Source of the DNA: CAWICD01 sp052267165
GTDB lineage: Bacteria > Vulcanimicrobiota > Vulcanimicrobiia > Vulcanimicrobiales > Vulcanimicrobiaceae
Assembly (NCBI GenBank): GCA_052267165.1
Contig: JBKQHO010000021.1
Span: 72,813-136,812 of the forward strand
DNA length: 64,000 nt
Direction of reading: 5' to 3'
Shown: positions 1-8,339 of the stretch, one piece after another
Numbering within the stretch: the stretch's first letter is position 1
Layout: every line of letters starts with the position of its first letter
Position numbers and translations under genes: made by a program
The notes under the pieces: model-generated
The model's database searches: none
Told to the model about the DNA's origin: nothing
Seen by the model: only the letters and a program-made list of their open reading frames with translations

Positions 1-134
1 CGCGGGCCTTCGTCGGTCGCGTAGACGGTCGCGCCGCGCGCGCGCAGAACGCGGCAACTCGCTTGACCGCTGCGGCCGAGGCCGACGACCAGCGTGCGCT
101 CCCGCGCATCGAAAAGGCCGGTCGAATCGCTCAT
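1..134 (-). CDS. murD: UDP-N-acetylmuramoylalanine--D-glutamate ligase (MurD), N-terminal part only
   Basis: Only about the first 44 codons are inside the window; the rest runs off the left edge. The visible N-terminus, starting MSDSTGLFDARERT, continues into a Rossmann-type dinucleotide motif (VVGLGRSGQASCRVL), as at the start of MurD, which adds D-glutamate to UDP-MurNAc-L-Ala in the cytoplasm. The ATG is at 134-132, 7 nt after the mraY stop, so it is the next gene of the cell-wall operon. The order mraY-murD is the usual one in division and cell-wall clusters. Without the ATPase and C-terminal domains the call rests on this motif and on context. Confidence 0.8.
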   Translation of the reverse strand, partial: MSDSTGLFDARERTLVVGLGRSGQASCRVLRARGATVYATDEGP

Positions 135-141
135 CGCGGCC

Positions 142-1101
142 TCATCGCGCGATCGCGACCCCGGCAAGCGAGAGCAACGCCGAAGCCGTCCAGAAGCGTT
201 GCGTGACCTTGGTCTCCGGCCAGCCTCCGAGTTCGAAGTGGTGGTGCAATGGGCTCATGCGAAAGATCCGTTTGTGAGTCGTCTTGAAATACGCTACTTG
301 AACGATGACGGAGAGCGCTTCGGCGGCAAAGACGCCGCCGATCAGCGGAAGGAGCAAGTGCGCGCCGGTCAGGATTGCGCTGCCGGCAAGTACGCCGCCG
401 AGCGCGAGGGCCCCGGTGTCCCCCATGAAGACTGCAGCCGGATGACGGTTGAAGGCAAGGAAGCCGAGCACTGCCCCGGCAACCGCCGCGTCCGCCAAGA
501 CCACGCCCTCCAGCCGAGCTTGCCACCCCAGCCACGCCATGACGAGCAGCGGAGGAAGCACGCTTCCACCGGCTAGACCGTCCAGACCATCGGTGAGATT
601 CACGGCATGCGTCGTCGCGAGGATCGCCAGCAGGCTGAGCCCGTACCACGCCCAGTGCGGCACCCGCAGGGTCGCCCCTCCGAAGGTAAAGACGACGTCG
701 CGCAGGGTTTCGTTCGTCGCCGCTTGGGCCAGCGCAAGGAAGACGACGGCGACGAGGACCGTCAACGAGAACTTGTCGCGTGCGCGCAACCCCCGGTTGC
801 GGCCGCGCTTGATCGAGGTGTAGTCGTCGATGAAGCCGACGAGCCCGCAGCCCGTTCCCAAGACCGCCAGCGCAAAGACCGCCGGACTCGGCTCCCACAC
901 AGCCGCCACGACGAGGGCGAGCGGGAAGAGCAATCCGCCCATCGTGGGCGTGCCGCTCTTCGAGGCGTGGCTCTTGGGCGCGTCCTCGTAGGCGTGCTGC
1001 CGGAAGGAGAGCCGGCGCAAGAATCCGATCAGCGGCCGCCCCAGCAGGAGCGACAACGAGAGCGTCGCCACGAAGAGCGCGAGCGCGTCGAGCAGGTTCA
1101 C
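142..1101 (-). CDS. mraY: phospho-N-acetylmuramoyl-pentapeptide-transferase (MraY)
   Basis: This 319-aa integral membrane enzyme moves phospho-MurNAc-pentapeptide onto undecaprenyl phosphate to form lipid I. Family signatures are plain: GFIDDYTSIKRGRNRGL, NLTDGLDGLAGG, FMGDTGALALGG with the catalytic acidic residues, and the late MSPLHHHFELGGWPE motif. About ten hydrophobic segments alternate with short loops. The start is a GTG at 1101-1099 that overlaps the TGA of the upstream CofE-like gene (GTGA), giving VNLLDALAL and the usual family length. A longer open frame upstream overlaps that gene and is not credible. It is translationally coupled to its neighbours in the mur operon. Confidence 0.97.
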   Translation of the reverse strand: MNLLDALALFVATLSLSLLLGRPLIGFLRRLSFRQHAYEDAPKSHASKSGTPTMGGLLFPLALVVAAVWEPSPAVFALAVLGTGCGLVGFIDDYTSIKRGRNRGLRARDKFSLTVLVAVVFLALAQAATNETLRDVVFTFGGATLRVPHWAWYGLSLLAILATTHAVNLTDGLDGLAGGSVLPPLLVMAWLGWQARLEGVVLADAAVAGAVLGFLAFNRHPAAVFMGDTGALALGGVLAGSAILTGAHLLLPLIGGVFAAEALSVIVQVAYFKTTHKRIFRMSPLHHHFELGGWPETKVTQRFWTASALLSLAGVAIAR

Positions 1102-1817
1102 GCGGCTGTCCCCAACGGACTGCGTCCGGCACTGCGCCAGCTCAGTACGACGAGCGGCGTCTGTTCGTCGCCGTTCCCGTGCGGGTTGGAGAGCAGTGCG
1201 TGGCTCACGACCTCGCGCGCAACGCCCGGTGAAGCGCCCAGCACCCTGGCTACGCCGAGGTCGTTGACGTCGACGACCGCGACGCCCGCGCCGGCGCGCG
1301 CCGCGATCCGGGCCGCGACGCCGTCGGGATCGACCGGTCCGAGCACGATCGTGCGGTCGAAGGGCGGAAGCGTTCCGGTATACCCGTCGATCGTCGCGAT
1401 CGTCTCGCCGAGGATGCGGTAGAACGCGCCGCGCCGGCCCGCGAGCCGGCCCAACACGTGCGCGCACGACGCGAGCAGCACCCGCCACGCGCCGGCTTCG
1501 TCGATGACGAGCTGTAACGACTCGGGCTGGTTGACGGTCGCGAGCGCCCCCGCGCGGCGCGAGAGGAAATAGGCCAGGGGGCTGGGCCGAATCGTCTCGG
1601 CGGCGATCATCCGCCCTTGCGCGATCGCGACCGCCGTCTCCGACACGCACACGACGTCGCCCGTTCGCGCGATGCCGCGCACGGCGCCGGCGACGAGCGC
1701 GGCCAGATCGTCGCCCGCGCCCACCAAGCGCGTGCGCACGGGGATCGCCGCCAGCTCGACGTCGAACGGCGCGCGCCGCGCCGCGACGTTGGACCGGCCG
1801 ACGACCGTCACGCGCAT
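1098..1817 (-). CDS. CofE-like (coenzyme F420-0:glutamate ligase fold) protein inside the mur operon
   Basis: A 239-aa protein, about the size of archaeal CofE. Resemblances recalled from that family are a GDDLAALVAG stretch near residue 40, TGDVVCVSETAVAIAQGR near 60, the LGPVDPDGVAARIAARAG block near 165 and VAVVDVNDLG near 185. Acidic residues equivalent to CofE metal ligands appear kept (IDGYTG and VVDVND). CofE joins glutamate to F420-0 with GTP; what this member ligates is unknown. It starts 4 nt after the murF stop and shares a GTGA overlap with mraY, so it is made with the UDP-MurNAc-pentapeptide enzymes. No other F420 gene is in the window. The fold assignment is from memory of the family, the role is inference. 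Confidence 0.65.
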   Translation of the reverse strand: MRVTVVGRSNVAARRAPFDVELAAIPVRTRLVGAGDDLAALVAGAVRGIARTGDVVCVSETAVAIAQGRMIAAETIRPSPLAYFLSRRAGALATVNQPESLQLVIDEAGAWRVLLASCAHVLGRLAGRRGAFYRILGETIATIDGYTGTLPPFDRTIVLGPVDPDGVAARIAARAGAGVAVVDVNDLGVARVLGASPGVAREVVSHALLSNPHGNGDEQTPLVVLSWRSAGRSPLGTAA

Positions 1818-1821
1818 TGAC

Positions 1822-3210
1822 TCAGGCGCGCGTTGCACGCAGACCCTCGACGATCTCTTCGAGCTTGTACTTGCGCGACGCCTTGAGCAAGACCAAGTCG
1901 CCCGGACGGAGATGCGCGCGCAGCCAGCCGACGGCCTCGGCGTTGCGTTCGAAGCGCACGATCCGCTCGGCGTCCAGTCCTTCGCGGCGTGCCCCGCCGG
2001 CGAGTTCGGCGGCGAACTCTCCGCCGACCAGGAGCATGTCGAGACCGCTTGCGGCCGCGGCCGCGCCGACGCGGGCGTGCATCGCGGGAGCGTCGGCGCC
2101 GAGCTCGGCCATGCTCCCGAGAACGGCGATGCGCCGCCGCGCGAGCTCGTGCGCGAAGGACTCGAGCGTCGCGATCGTTCCGCTCATCGAAGCGTTGTAC
2201 GCATCGAAGATCATCGCGACCTCGCCCAGCTCGATGCGTTCGTAGCGTCCCGGCGGAAGCGCGAGCTGCACGAGCGCCCCGGCGACCTGCTCCGCTTTCA
2301 TGCCCAGGGCGAGCGCGGCGGCCGCGGCGGCGGCCGCGTTGCTGCGGTTGTGCTCCCCTGGGACGAGCAGGCTCGTGCGAAAGCGGCGCTCGCCGTCGCG
2401 CTCGCGCAGGACGAGCAGCTCGTCGCCGACGAGGCTGACCTCGCGCTGCCCCTGCGGTTGCGTGCTCGGTTCGCCTTTGCCGCGCGTCGCGAACCAGGTC
2501 ACCGGCCGGTCGAGCGAGGCGGCCCGTTCCAGGGAGACCGCGTCGCGCGCGTTGAGCACCGGGATCGCGCCCGTCGCGAAGATCCCCCACTTCGTCTCCG
2601 CCAGCCGCGCACGCGAGCCCATGATCTCGAGGTGCGCGTCGCCCACGTTGGTGAGCAGCGCGACGTGCGGCAGCGCGACGCGCGCGAGCGGCACGATCTC
2701 GCCGTAGTGGCGCGCGCCGAACTCGACGACGACGAACGCGACCTCCGGCTCGAGGCCCAGGAACAGCTTGGCGACGCCGATCTCGTTGTTCTCGTTCGAC
2801 GAGGTCGCGGCGACCGAGCCGCTGCCGGCAAGCTCCAGCAGCTGCGCCGTGAAGGCTTTGGTGGTCGTCTTTCCCGTGCTGCCGGTGATCGCAACGACGC
2901 GGCCGGACAAGCGGCGCCGCGCGACGCCCGCAAACGCCAGGTAGGCGGCCGTCGTGTCGGCCACGACCAGGGCAGCGGCGTCTTCGGGGACCGCGGCGGG
3001 GTCGTCGACGACCAGCCCGGCGGCGCCCTTGGCGAGCGCTTCGGCGACGAAGCGGTGGCCGTCGAAGCGCTCGCCCCGCAACGCGACGAAGGTTTGACCC
3101 GGCTCGAGCGTTCGCGTGTCGGTCGAGAACCCGAGGACCGAGGGCAACGCCTCGGCGTGCAAGGTGCGCGCCGCGGCAGCCCGGACCGCTTCCGAAGCCG
3201 GAATCCTCAC
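1822..3210 (-). CDS. murF: UDP-N-acetylmuramoyl-tripeptide--D-alanyl-D-alanine ligase (MurF)
   Basis: A 462-aa Mur ligase adding D-Ala-D-Ala to the UDP-MurNAc-tripeptide. The N-terminal UMP-binding domain has FVALRGERFDGHRFV. The ATPase domain carries the P-loop ITGSTGKTTTK near residue 110, the SSNENNEIGV motif typical of MurF, VEFGARHYGEI and TNVGDAHLE. The C-terminal domain holds EHNRSNAAAA and MIFDAYNASMSGT. It starts at a GTG (3210-3208) overlapping the murE stop as GTGA. Length is normal for the family. The Asn-rich motif separates it clearly from the adjacent MurE. Confidence 0.97.
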   Translation of the reverse strand: MRIPASEAVRAAAARTLHAEALPSVLGFSTDTRTLEPGQTFVALRGERFDGHRFVAEALAKGAAGLVVDDPAAVPEDAAALVVADTTAAYLAFAGVARRRLSGRVVAITGSTGKTTTKAFTAQLLELAGSGSVAATSSNENNEIGVAKLFLGLEPEVAFVVVEFGARHYGEIVPLARVALPHVALLTNVGDAHLEIMGSRARLAETKWGIFATGAIPVLNARDAVSLERAASLDRPVTWFATRGKGEPSTQPQGQREVSLVGDELLVLRERDGERRFRTSLLVPGEHNRSNAAAAAAAALALGMKAEQVAGALVQLALPPGRYERIELGEVAMIFDAYNASMSGTIATLESFAHELARRRIAVLGSMAELGADAPAMHARVGAAAAASGLDMLLVGGEFAAELAGGARREGLDAERIVRFERNAEAVGWLRAHLRPGDLVLLKASRKYKLEEIVEGLRATRA

Positions 3211-4697
3211 GCTGTCCTCTCCGCCCCGCGGGCTGCCAGCGCCGCGCGAACTTCGGCGCGATCGTCGAACGGCAAGACTTGGTCCCCCACGATCTGATAC
3301 GCTTCATGGCCTTTGCCGGCCACCACCACGACGTCGCCGGGGCGCGCTTCGGCGATGGCACGCCGGATCGCCGTCCGCCGATCGAGCTCGATGCTCACGC
3401 CACGGCGGTCGTCGATCCCCGCCACGATCGCCTCGACGATCGCCCGCGGTTCCTCGCGCCGCGGGTTGTCGCTGGTGACCACCACGCGGTCGGCCAGGGC
3501 ACGCGCGATCCTTCCCATCTCGGGCCGCTTGCCGCGGTCGCGGTCGCCGCCGCAGCCGAAGACGATCGCCAGCTCCCCGGCCGCGCCTTCGCGCGCCGCG
3601 CGCAGCACGGAGTCGAGCGCGTCCGGCGTGTGGGCGTAGTCGACCAAGACGTCGATCCCCCCGCCGCAAAGGTGCTCCATTCGGCCCGGCACCGCGTCGA
3701 AGCCGGCCATCGCGCGCGCGCTCGTGGCGTCGGGGACCCCCAGCTCGCGGGCCACGCACAGCACGGCAAGCGCGTTCGAGACGTTGAAGCGCCCCGGCAA
3801 GCCGAGCTCGAACCGGCTCCCGTCGACGGCAAAGCGGCTCCCGGCCGCGCGCAGCTCGAGGCCTTCCGCACGCACGGCGGCGCCCTGGCTTAACCCGTAG
3901 GTGACCGGCCGCCGGCCCTGCGACTCCAACTCGGCGGCCCAGCGCGCGCCCAGCGGGTCGTCGGCGTTGAGCACCGCGCGCGCCGCGCCGGCGAGCAGCC
4001 GGCGTTTGGCCGCGGCGTAGGCCTCGAACGTCCCATGAAAGTCGAGGTGATCGCGCGTCACGTTCGTCAGCACGCCGACGGCGAAGTCGACGTCGGCGAC
4101 GCGCTCGAGGGCGAGCGCGTGCGAGCTGACCTCCATCGCGACGGCCGCCGCGCCACGTTCGCGCATCTCCGCGAGCAGCGATTGCAACTGCAGCGCGAGC
4201 GGCGTGGTGTTGCCGAGCGGCCAGACCGTCTCGCCGAGCCGCGCCCCGAGCGTGCCGATCGAGCCGGCCGGGATGCCGGCCTCGCACAGAACCGCGCAGG
4301 CAAGGGTGACGGTCGTGGTCTTCCCGTTCGTGCCGGTGACGCCGGCCACGCGCAGCGTCGCCGAGGGATGGTCGAAGAACGCGGCGGCCAGGTGCGAGGC
4401 GGCCGCACGCGTGTCGGCGACGACGATCGCCGTCGGACCGGCCGGGAGTGCGTGAGCCCCAGCGTACGCGGCGTCGACCACGATCGCGGCGGCGCCGCGC
4501 GCCACGGCCTCGGCGACGAAGTCGTGGCCGTCGACCCGCTCGCCGCGCAGGGCGACGAAGAGGCTCCCCTCGCGAACGGCTCGCGAGTCATCGGCGATTC
4601 CGGAGATCGGGCGCCCGAGCGGCCCGTCGACGCATCCCTCGGTCAGCGCCGCCACCAGCTGCGCCAGCCCGACCGCGCGCGGAGGCGAAGACATCAT
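3207..4697 (-). CDS. murE: UDP-MurNAc-dipeptide--2,6-diaminopimelate ligase (MurE)
   Basis: A 496-aa Mur ligase adding the third stem-peptide residue. Motifs include GIADDSRAVREGSLFVALRG in domain 1, the P-loop VTGTNGKTTT near residue 120, MEVSSHALALERV, TNVTRDHLDFHGT and VDYAHTPDALDSVL. The substrate signature is DNPRREEP; DNPR is the arginine-containing form known for meso-diaminopimelate-adding MurE, so the wall should contain mDAP, as in most diderms. It begins MMSS at an ATG overlapping the ftsI stop as ATGA and ends in a GTGA overlap with murF. Confidence 0.97.
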   Translation of the reverse strand: MMSSPPRAVGLAQLVAALTEGCVDGPLGRPISGIADDSRAVREGSLFVALRGERVDGHDFVAEAVARGAAAIVVDAAYAGAHALPAGPTAIVVADTRAAASHLAAAFFDHPSATLRVAGVTGTNGKTTTVTLACAVLCEAGIPAGSIGTLGARLGETVWPLGNTTPLALQLQSLLAEMRERGAAAVAMEVSSHALALERVADVDFAVGVLTNVTRDHLDFHGTFEAYAAAKRRLLAGAARAVLNADDPLGARWAAELESQGRRPVTYGLSQGAAVRAEGLELRAAGSRFAVDGSRFELGLPGRFNVSNALAVLCVARELGVPDATSARAMAGFDAVPGRMEHLCGGGIDVLVDYAHTPDALDSVLRAAREGAAGELAIVFGCGGDRDRGKRPEMGRIARALADRVVVTSDNPRREEPRAIVEAIVAGIDDRRGVSIELDRRTAIRRAIAEARPGDVVVVAGKGHEAYQIVGDQVLPFDDRAEVRAALAARGAERTA

Positions 4698-6481
4698 ATC
4701 CCCGTCTTCGACAAGCCGTCCTCGCGCACCAAGCGTGGCCCGGTGGGGAGGACGCCCGCATGCATCATCGCGATTCGGGCGATCTCGGCGAAGGCCGGGG
4801 CCGCGATCACGCTGCCGTAGATTGCTCCCTCGGGCCGGTCGACCTTGACCAGGATGACGAATCGCGGCGCTTCGGCGGGGATGAACCCGACGAACGACGC
4901 CACGTAGGCGCCCGACCGGTAGACGCCGTTCTCGGCCACTTGGGCGGTCCCGGTCTTCCCGGCGGTCGTATAGCCGGGGACCCGCGCCGTCGGATCGCCC
5001 GTCCCGCGAACGACGACGGCGCGCAGGTAGCGCCGCAGGATCGCGGCGGTCTTGGCCGAGATGACGCGGTCTTCGACCTCACGTCCGTAGCGGTAGACGA
5101 CGTTGCCGTCGTGATCGAGCACGGCGTCGAGGATCCGCGGCCGGAGCAGCACTCCCCCGTTGGCGATCGCGCAGTAGGCGCGCGCCAGCGCCAGCGGCGT
5201 CACGGCGATTCCGTGGCCGAACGACATGGTCGGCAGCGAGGTCCCGCTCCAGTCGGCGAGCGCGGGAACGATACCTGGACTCTCGCCCGGCAGCCCGACC
5301 TCGGTGGGCTTGCCGAAGCCGAAACGCCTCATCGTGTCGAACATCGTGCGCGAGCCGATCCGCAGGCCGACCTCGGCAGCGCCGACGTTGTGCGAGTAGG
5401 CGATGATGTCTTCGAGCGTCTCGCTGCCGCCCGTACTCGCCAGGAAGCCGTCCTCGGCGTTGTGGATCACGCTGCCGTCGATCTCGAGGGCGTCCCGCGC
5501 CGGAAAGCGGTCGTCGGGCGTGACCTTGCCGCTCTCGAGCGCCGCTGCCGCCGTGATCAGCTTGAAGGTGGAGCCCGGCTCGTACGCATCCATCACCGCC
5601 CGGTCGCGGCGCGCGTCGGGCGAATAGTCCGCGTAGTCGCGCACGTCGTAGTCGGGCGCGTTGGCCAGCGCCAAGATCTCGCCCGAGTTGGGATCCATCA
5701 CGATCGCCGTGCCGCTGGCGGCGTGCCATTTGGCGACCGTCCGCCGCAAGATCTCTTCGACCTTGAACTGGAGGAACGAGTCGAGGGTCAGTTCGACGCC
5801 GTGGCCGGGCCGCGGCGCGACGACGATCCGCGGCTGGGCGAACGGGATCGTACGGCCCCACTGGTCGGCTTCGAGGACCATTTTGCCGGGCGAGCCGCGC
5901 AACAGGCCGTCGAAGGCATACTCGACCCCGTCGAGCCCGTTCTCGTCGAAGCCGGTGAACCCGACGACCGTCGATGCGAGCCGTCCCGAGGGAACGAAGC
6001 GGACCCCGGTATCCTCGGGGACGACGCTGATCCCCGGGAGCGCGAGCTTGGTGATCCGGTCCGACGCGTCCCGCGAGGCTTTGTGGGCGACCAGGACGTA
6101 CGCGCCTTTGCCCGCGAGCGTCGCATCCAGGTCGGATTCGGGGACGTCGAGGATCGGCGCGAGCGCCCGGGCGGTCGCGCCCTTGTTGCCGACTTGGCGC
6201 AGCGTAGCGTAGACGCTTTGCGACGGCAGCGAACGCACCATGGGATTCCCGTCGCGGTCGTAGATCGTGCCGCGCTGCGCCGCCAACGGAATCGTTTCCA
6301 AGCGCTGCTCGTAGGCGCGCCGCGCCAAATCCGGACCGTCCTTGATCTGCACCATATAGAGGTGGTAGACGAGGTACCCCGCCACCAGGAACAGCGCGTA
6401 GAACAGGAACTTCGCCCGGCGCGAACTGACGCGTCCGAGCGCTTCGTGAGCCCGGCGCGGCTGATAGCCGGTCCGCTTCAC
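4694..6481 (-). CDS. ftsI: septal peptidoglycan transpeptidase FtsI (PBP3-type)
   Basis: A 595-aa class B penicillin-binding protein that cross-links septal peptidoglycan. A single membrane anchor spans about residues 23-46. The PBP dimerisation region follows (RGTIYDRDGNPM near 70), then the transpeptidase domain with the active-site STFK (S304, K307), SHN (363-365) and KTGTAQ (509-514). No PASTA repeat follows; the protein stops soon after VDRPEGAIYGS and the closing helix. The start is a GTG at 6481-6479 overlapping the ftsL stop (GTGA). An open frame extends further upstream but only through ftsL. Gene order ftsL-ftsI-murE is canonical. Confidence 0.96.
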   Translation of the reverse strand: MKRTGYQPRRAHEALGRVSSRRAKFLFYALFLVAGYLVYHLYMVQIKDGPDLARRAYEQRLETIPLAAQRGTIYDRDGNPMVRSLPSQSVYATLRQVGNKGATARALAPILDVPESDLDATLAGKGAYVLVAHKASRDASDRITKLALPGISVVPEDTGVRFVPSGRLASTVVGFTGFDENGLDGVEYAFDGLLRGSPGKMVLEADQWGRTIPFAQPRIVVAPRPGHGVELTLDSFLQFKVEEILRRTVAKWHAASGTAIVMDPNSGEILALANAPDYDVRDYADYSPDARRDRAVMDAYEPGSTFKLITAAAALESGKVTPDDRFPARDALEIDGSVIHNAEDGFLASTGGSETLEDIIAYSHNVGAAEVGLRIGSRTMFDTMRRFGFGKPTEVGLPGESPGIVPALADWSGTSLPTMSFGHGIAVTPLALARAYCAIANGGVLLRPRILDAVLDHDGNVVYRYGREVEDRVISAKTAAILRRYLRAVVVRGTGDPTARVPGYTTAGKTGTAQVAENGVYRSGAYVASFVGFIPAEAPRFVILVKVDRPEGAIYGSVIAAPAFAEIARIAMMHAGVLPTGPRLVREDGLSKTGI

Positions 6482-6903
6482 CTCGACCAAATCAGGAACG
6501 CGAGCCCGTGGGGCGGCGGCGTTCGTCGCTGCGCCGGAAGGCTGATGGCCGCGAAGGTCGAGGGCTGATGCATTCCAAGGCTCGCGGCAACCGCGGCGAG
6601 CCGCTCGCGCGACTCGAGGCGAGCGATCTGGTCGTCCAGCCGCGACGACTGGTCCAGCAGCTGCGCGCGTTCGTGCGCCACCTTTCCGAGCTCGTAATTG
6701 AGCCGCATGACGTTGGCCGCCAGGGCCAGGTAGAAGACGACCAGGACCGTCAAGGCGGCGACCGTCGCGAGGATGCGGGCCACGCTGCGGTAGCGCAGCC
6801 GGCGCGTGCGGCCACGGCGCTGCCGGGCCGCGGTGCGCCCGGCGCGCGTGCCGGTGCGCGGCGCTATGAAATCGTCGAGCTTGGGCAGCGGCCGAGCGAT
6901 CAC
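6478..6903 (-). CDS. ftsL: FtsL-like cell division protein
   Basis: A 141-aa bitopic protein: an Arg-rich cytoplasmic N-terminus (about 40 residues), one membrane segment (ILATVAALTVLVVFYLALAA) and a periplasmic region with coiled-coil character (ELGKVAHERAQLLDQSSRL). This is the topology of FtsL, which bridges early and late divisome proteins. Sequence conservation in this family is low, so the call relies on topology plus position between rsmH and ftsI. It starts at a GTG sharing GTGA with the rsmH stop and ends in a GTGA overlap with ftsI. The last 25 residues are Pro/Arg-rich. Confidence 0.8.
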   Translation of the reverse strand: MIARPLPKLDDFIAPRTGTRAGRTAARQRRGRTRRLRYRSVARILATVAALTVLVVFYLALAANVMRLNYELGKVAHERAQLLDQSSRLDDQIARLESRERLAAVAASLGMHQPSTFAAISLPAQRRTPPPHGLAFLIWSR

Positions 6904-7799
6904 GCTTCGCGCTCCGCAACCCGCAGCTTCGCGCTGCGCGCGCGAGGATTGCGCTCGAGCTCGGCCTCGCCCGCGATGACGGGCTTCTTGGTGAGCGCGT
7001 GCAACCGCGGATCGTCACGGAACTTCTGCTTCACGATGCGGTCCTCGAGGGAATGGAACGATATCGCCACGACGCGACCACCGGGCCGCGTGCGTTCCGC
7101 CGCCGCGTCGAGCCCGCGCCGCAGCGCCCCGAGCTCGTCGTTGACCGCGAGGCGCAGCGCCTGGAACGTGCGGGTCGCCGGGTGGATGCGCTCGCGCCGG
7201 CCGCGGACGTGCACCACGCCCGCGACGAGTTTGGCGAGCTCGAGCGTGCGCGTCGGGAGCCGCCCCGCTGCACGGGTCGCGACGATGGCGCGCGCGATCC
7301 GGCGAGCGGCGCGCTCCTCGCCGTAGTCGAAGATGAGGTCGGCGAGCTCGCTTTCGCTGGCGCGCGCGAGCAGGTCGTAGGCGGTCGTGCCTTCGGCCGA
7401 ATTCAAACGCATGTCCAGCGGCCCGTCGTGCTGCAGCGAGAAGCCGCGCTCGCCCCGGTCGAACTGCATCGACGAGACGCCGAGGTCAAAAAGGACGCCC
7501 TCGACGCGTTCGACTCCGCGTTCGTCAAGCGCCGAACCAAGCTCCGCGAACGAGCGGCGCACGAGCTCGAGCGAGGAGCCGAGGTCGTCCGGGACGCGCA
7601 CGCCGGGATCGACGTCGAACGCGAGCACGCGGCCTCCCCGCTTCGCGATCGCGCGTGTGTGACCGCCCGCGCCGAACGTGGCGTCCACGTACAGGCCGCC
7701 CGGCTCGACGCGGAGCGCCTCGACCGCTTCGTCGAGCAGCACCGCGACGTGCTGCGGCGCGTCGGGCGATAGAAACGATGGGCTGCCGTCGGTTTCCAT
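6900..7799 (-). CDS. rsmH: 16S rRNA (cytosine(1402)-N4)-methyltransferase (RsmH/MraW)
   Basis: A 299-aa SAM-dependent methyltransferase modifying C1402 of 16S rRNA. The N-terminus carries HVAVLLDEAVEAL, then the SAM-binding segment VDATFGAGGHTRAIA near residue 40, followed by FDLGVSSMQFDRGERGFS and LDMRLN. The C-terminal block has NDELGALRRGLD, AISFHSLEDRIVKQKF and a basic tail. Length and motif order are normal. The ATG at 7799 lies 15 nt after mraZ. It is the second gene of the dcw operon and overlaps ftsL by 4 nt. Confidence 0.97.
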   Translation of the reverse strand: METDGSPSFLSPDAPQHVAVLLDEAVEALRVEPGGLYVDATFGAGGHTRAIAKRGGRVLAFDVDPGVRVPDDLGSSLELVRRSFAELGSALDERGVERVEGVLFDLGVSSMQFDRGERGFSLQHDGPLDMRLNSAEGTTAYDLLARASESELADLIFDYGEERAARRIARAIVATRAAGRLPTRTLELAKLVAGVVHVRGRRERIHPATRTFQALRLAVNDELGALRRGLDAAAERTRPGGRVVAISFHSLEDRIVKQKFRDDPRLHALTKKPVIAGEAELERNPRARSAKLRVAEREA

Positions 7800-7814
7800 C
7801 GCATGGGCCGCGAG

Positions 7815-8252
7815 TTAGAGCTCCAGCTTGTCGAAGTGCGCGCCGGCCTGCTCGTCGTTCATGACGTTGTCCGGGTAGCGCTCCTTGGCCCAGATCTCGA
7901 CGTACCGGCGCGGCGCGACGATCACCGTCTCGCGCTCGATGCCGGCAAACTCGCGCTGCGACTGCGCGAGCAGCAGGCGGCCCTGCGAGTCGCAGCCGGC
8001 CCCTTCGACCGTGTGCTCGGCCAGGAATCGCTCGAAGCGGCGCTGTTCGGGGGTGCGAGGCGCCGCGTCGAGCTTCCGGCAGAACACCTCCCAGTTGGCT
8101 TGGGAGTAGACGGCGACGCAGCGGTCGGCCGGATTGACCGTAACCGTGAAGCGTTCTCCCAGCTGCTCGCGAAGACGTGCGGGGACGACGACCCGGCCCT
8201 TCTCGTCGAGAGCATGATCCGCCCGGGCTTTAGAACCGCCATCGCTAGCCAG
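7815..8252 (-). CDS. mraZ: MraZ transcriptional regulator, apparently with a CTG start
   Basis: MraZ is the AbrB-fold regulator that opens dcw operons. Both tandem domains are present: DHALDEKGRVVVPARLRE near the N-terminus and GAGCDSQGRLLLAQSQRE near residue 85. No ATG, GTG or TTG lies in frame close to the expected N-terminus. A CTG at 8252-8250 sits 5 nt after GGAGAG and gives 145 aa, a normal family length. The open frame runs further upstream but only antisense to the transglycosylase gene. Alternatively an ATG at 8242 belongs in frame and one base is missing before the DEKGR motif, a real or sequencing frameshift. Product certain, start not. Confidence 0.88.
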   Translation of the reverse strand: MASDGGSKARADHALDEKGRVVVPARLREQLGERFTVTVNPADRCVAVYSQANWEVFCRKLDAAPRTPEQRRFERFLAEHTVEGAGCDSQGRLLLAQSQREFAGIERETVIVAPRRYVEIWAKERYPDNVMNDEQAGAHFDKLEL

Positions 8253-8297
8253 GAAAGCTCTCCACTCGGCACCACAATCTACCCTTTTGCTCCACCT

Positions 8298-8305
8298 ACT
8301 ATACT
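8298..8305. promoter_or_regulatory. overlapping divergent -10 elements between mraZ and the transglycosylase gene
   Basis: The 87-nt gap between the divergent genes holds TATAGT on the minus strand (8303-8298) about 40 nt before the mraZ start, with TTGCGG 18 nt further upstream. TATACT lies on the plus strand (8300-8305) about 30 nt before the lytic transglycosylase ATG. Sharing the same bases would make the two promoters mutually exclusive. MraZ-binding repeats (TGGGN-type) were looked for and none is convincing. Moderate to low confidence: no transcript data and weak -35 boxes. Confidence 0.35.
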
Positions 8306-8339
8306 GCTTCGGCCTTCGCGGCCGCAAGTGCGAGGGGGC

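Noticed and set aside
1672..3297. 541-codon plus-strand open frame opposite murF
   Set aside because: Antisense shadow of murF in high-GC DNA; Arg/Asp-rich with no family resemblance, while the minus strand encodes clear Mur ligase motifs.
4448..6568. 706-codon plus-strand open frame opposite ftsI and murE
   Set aside because: Shadow frame; the transpeptidase motifs are on the minus strand.
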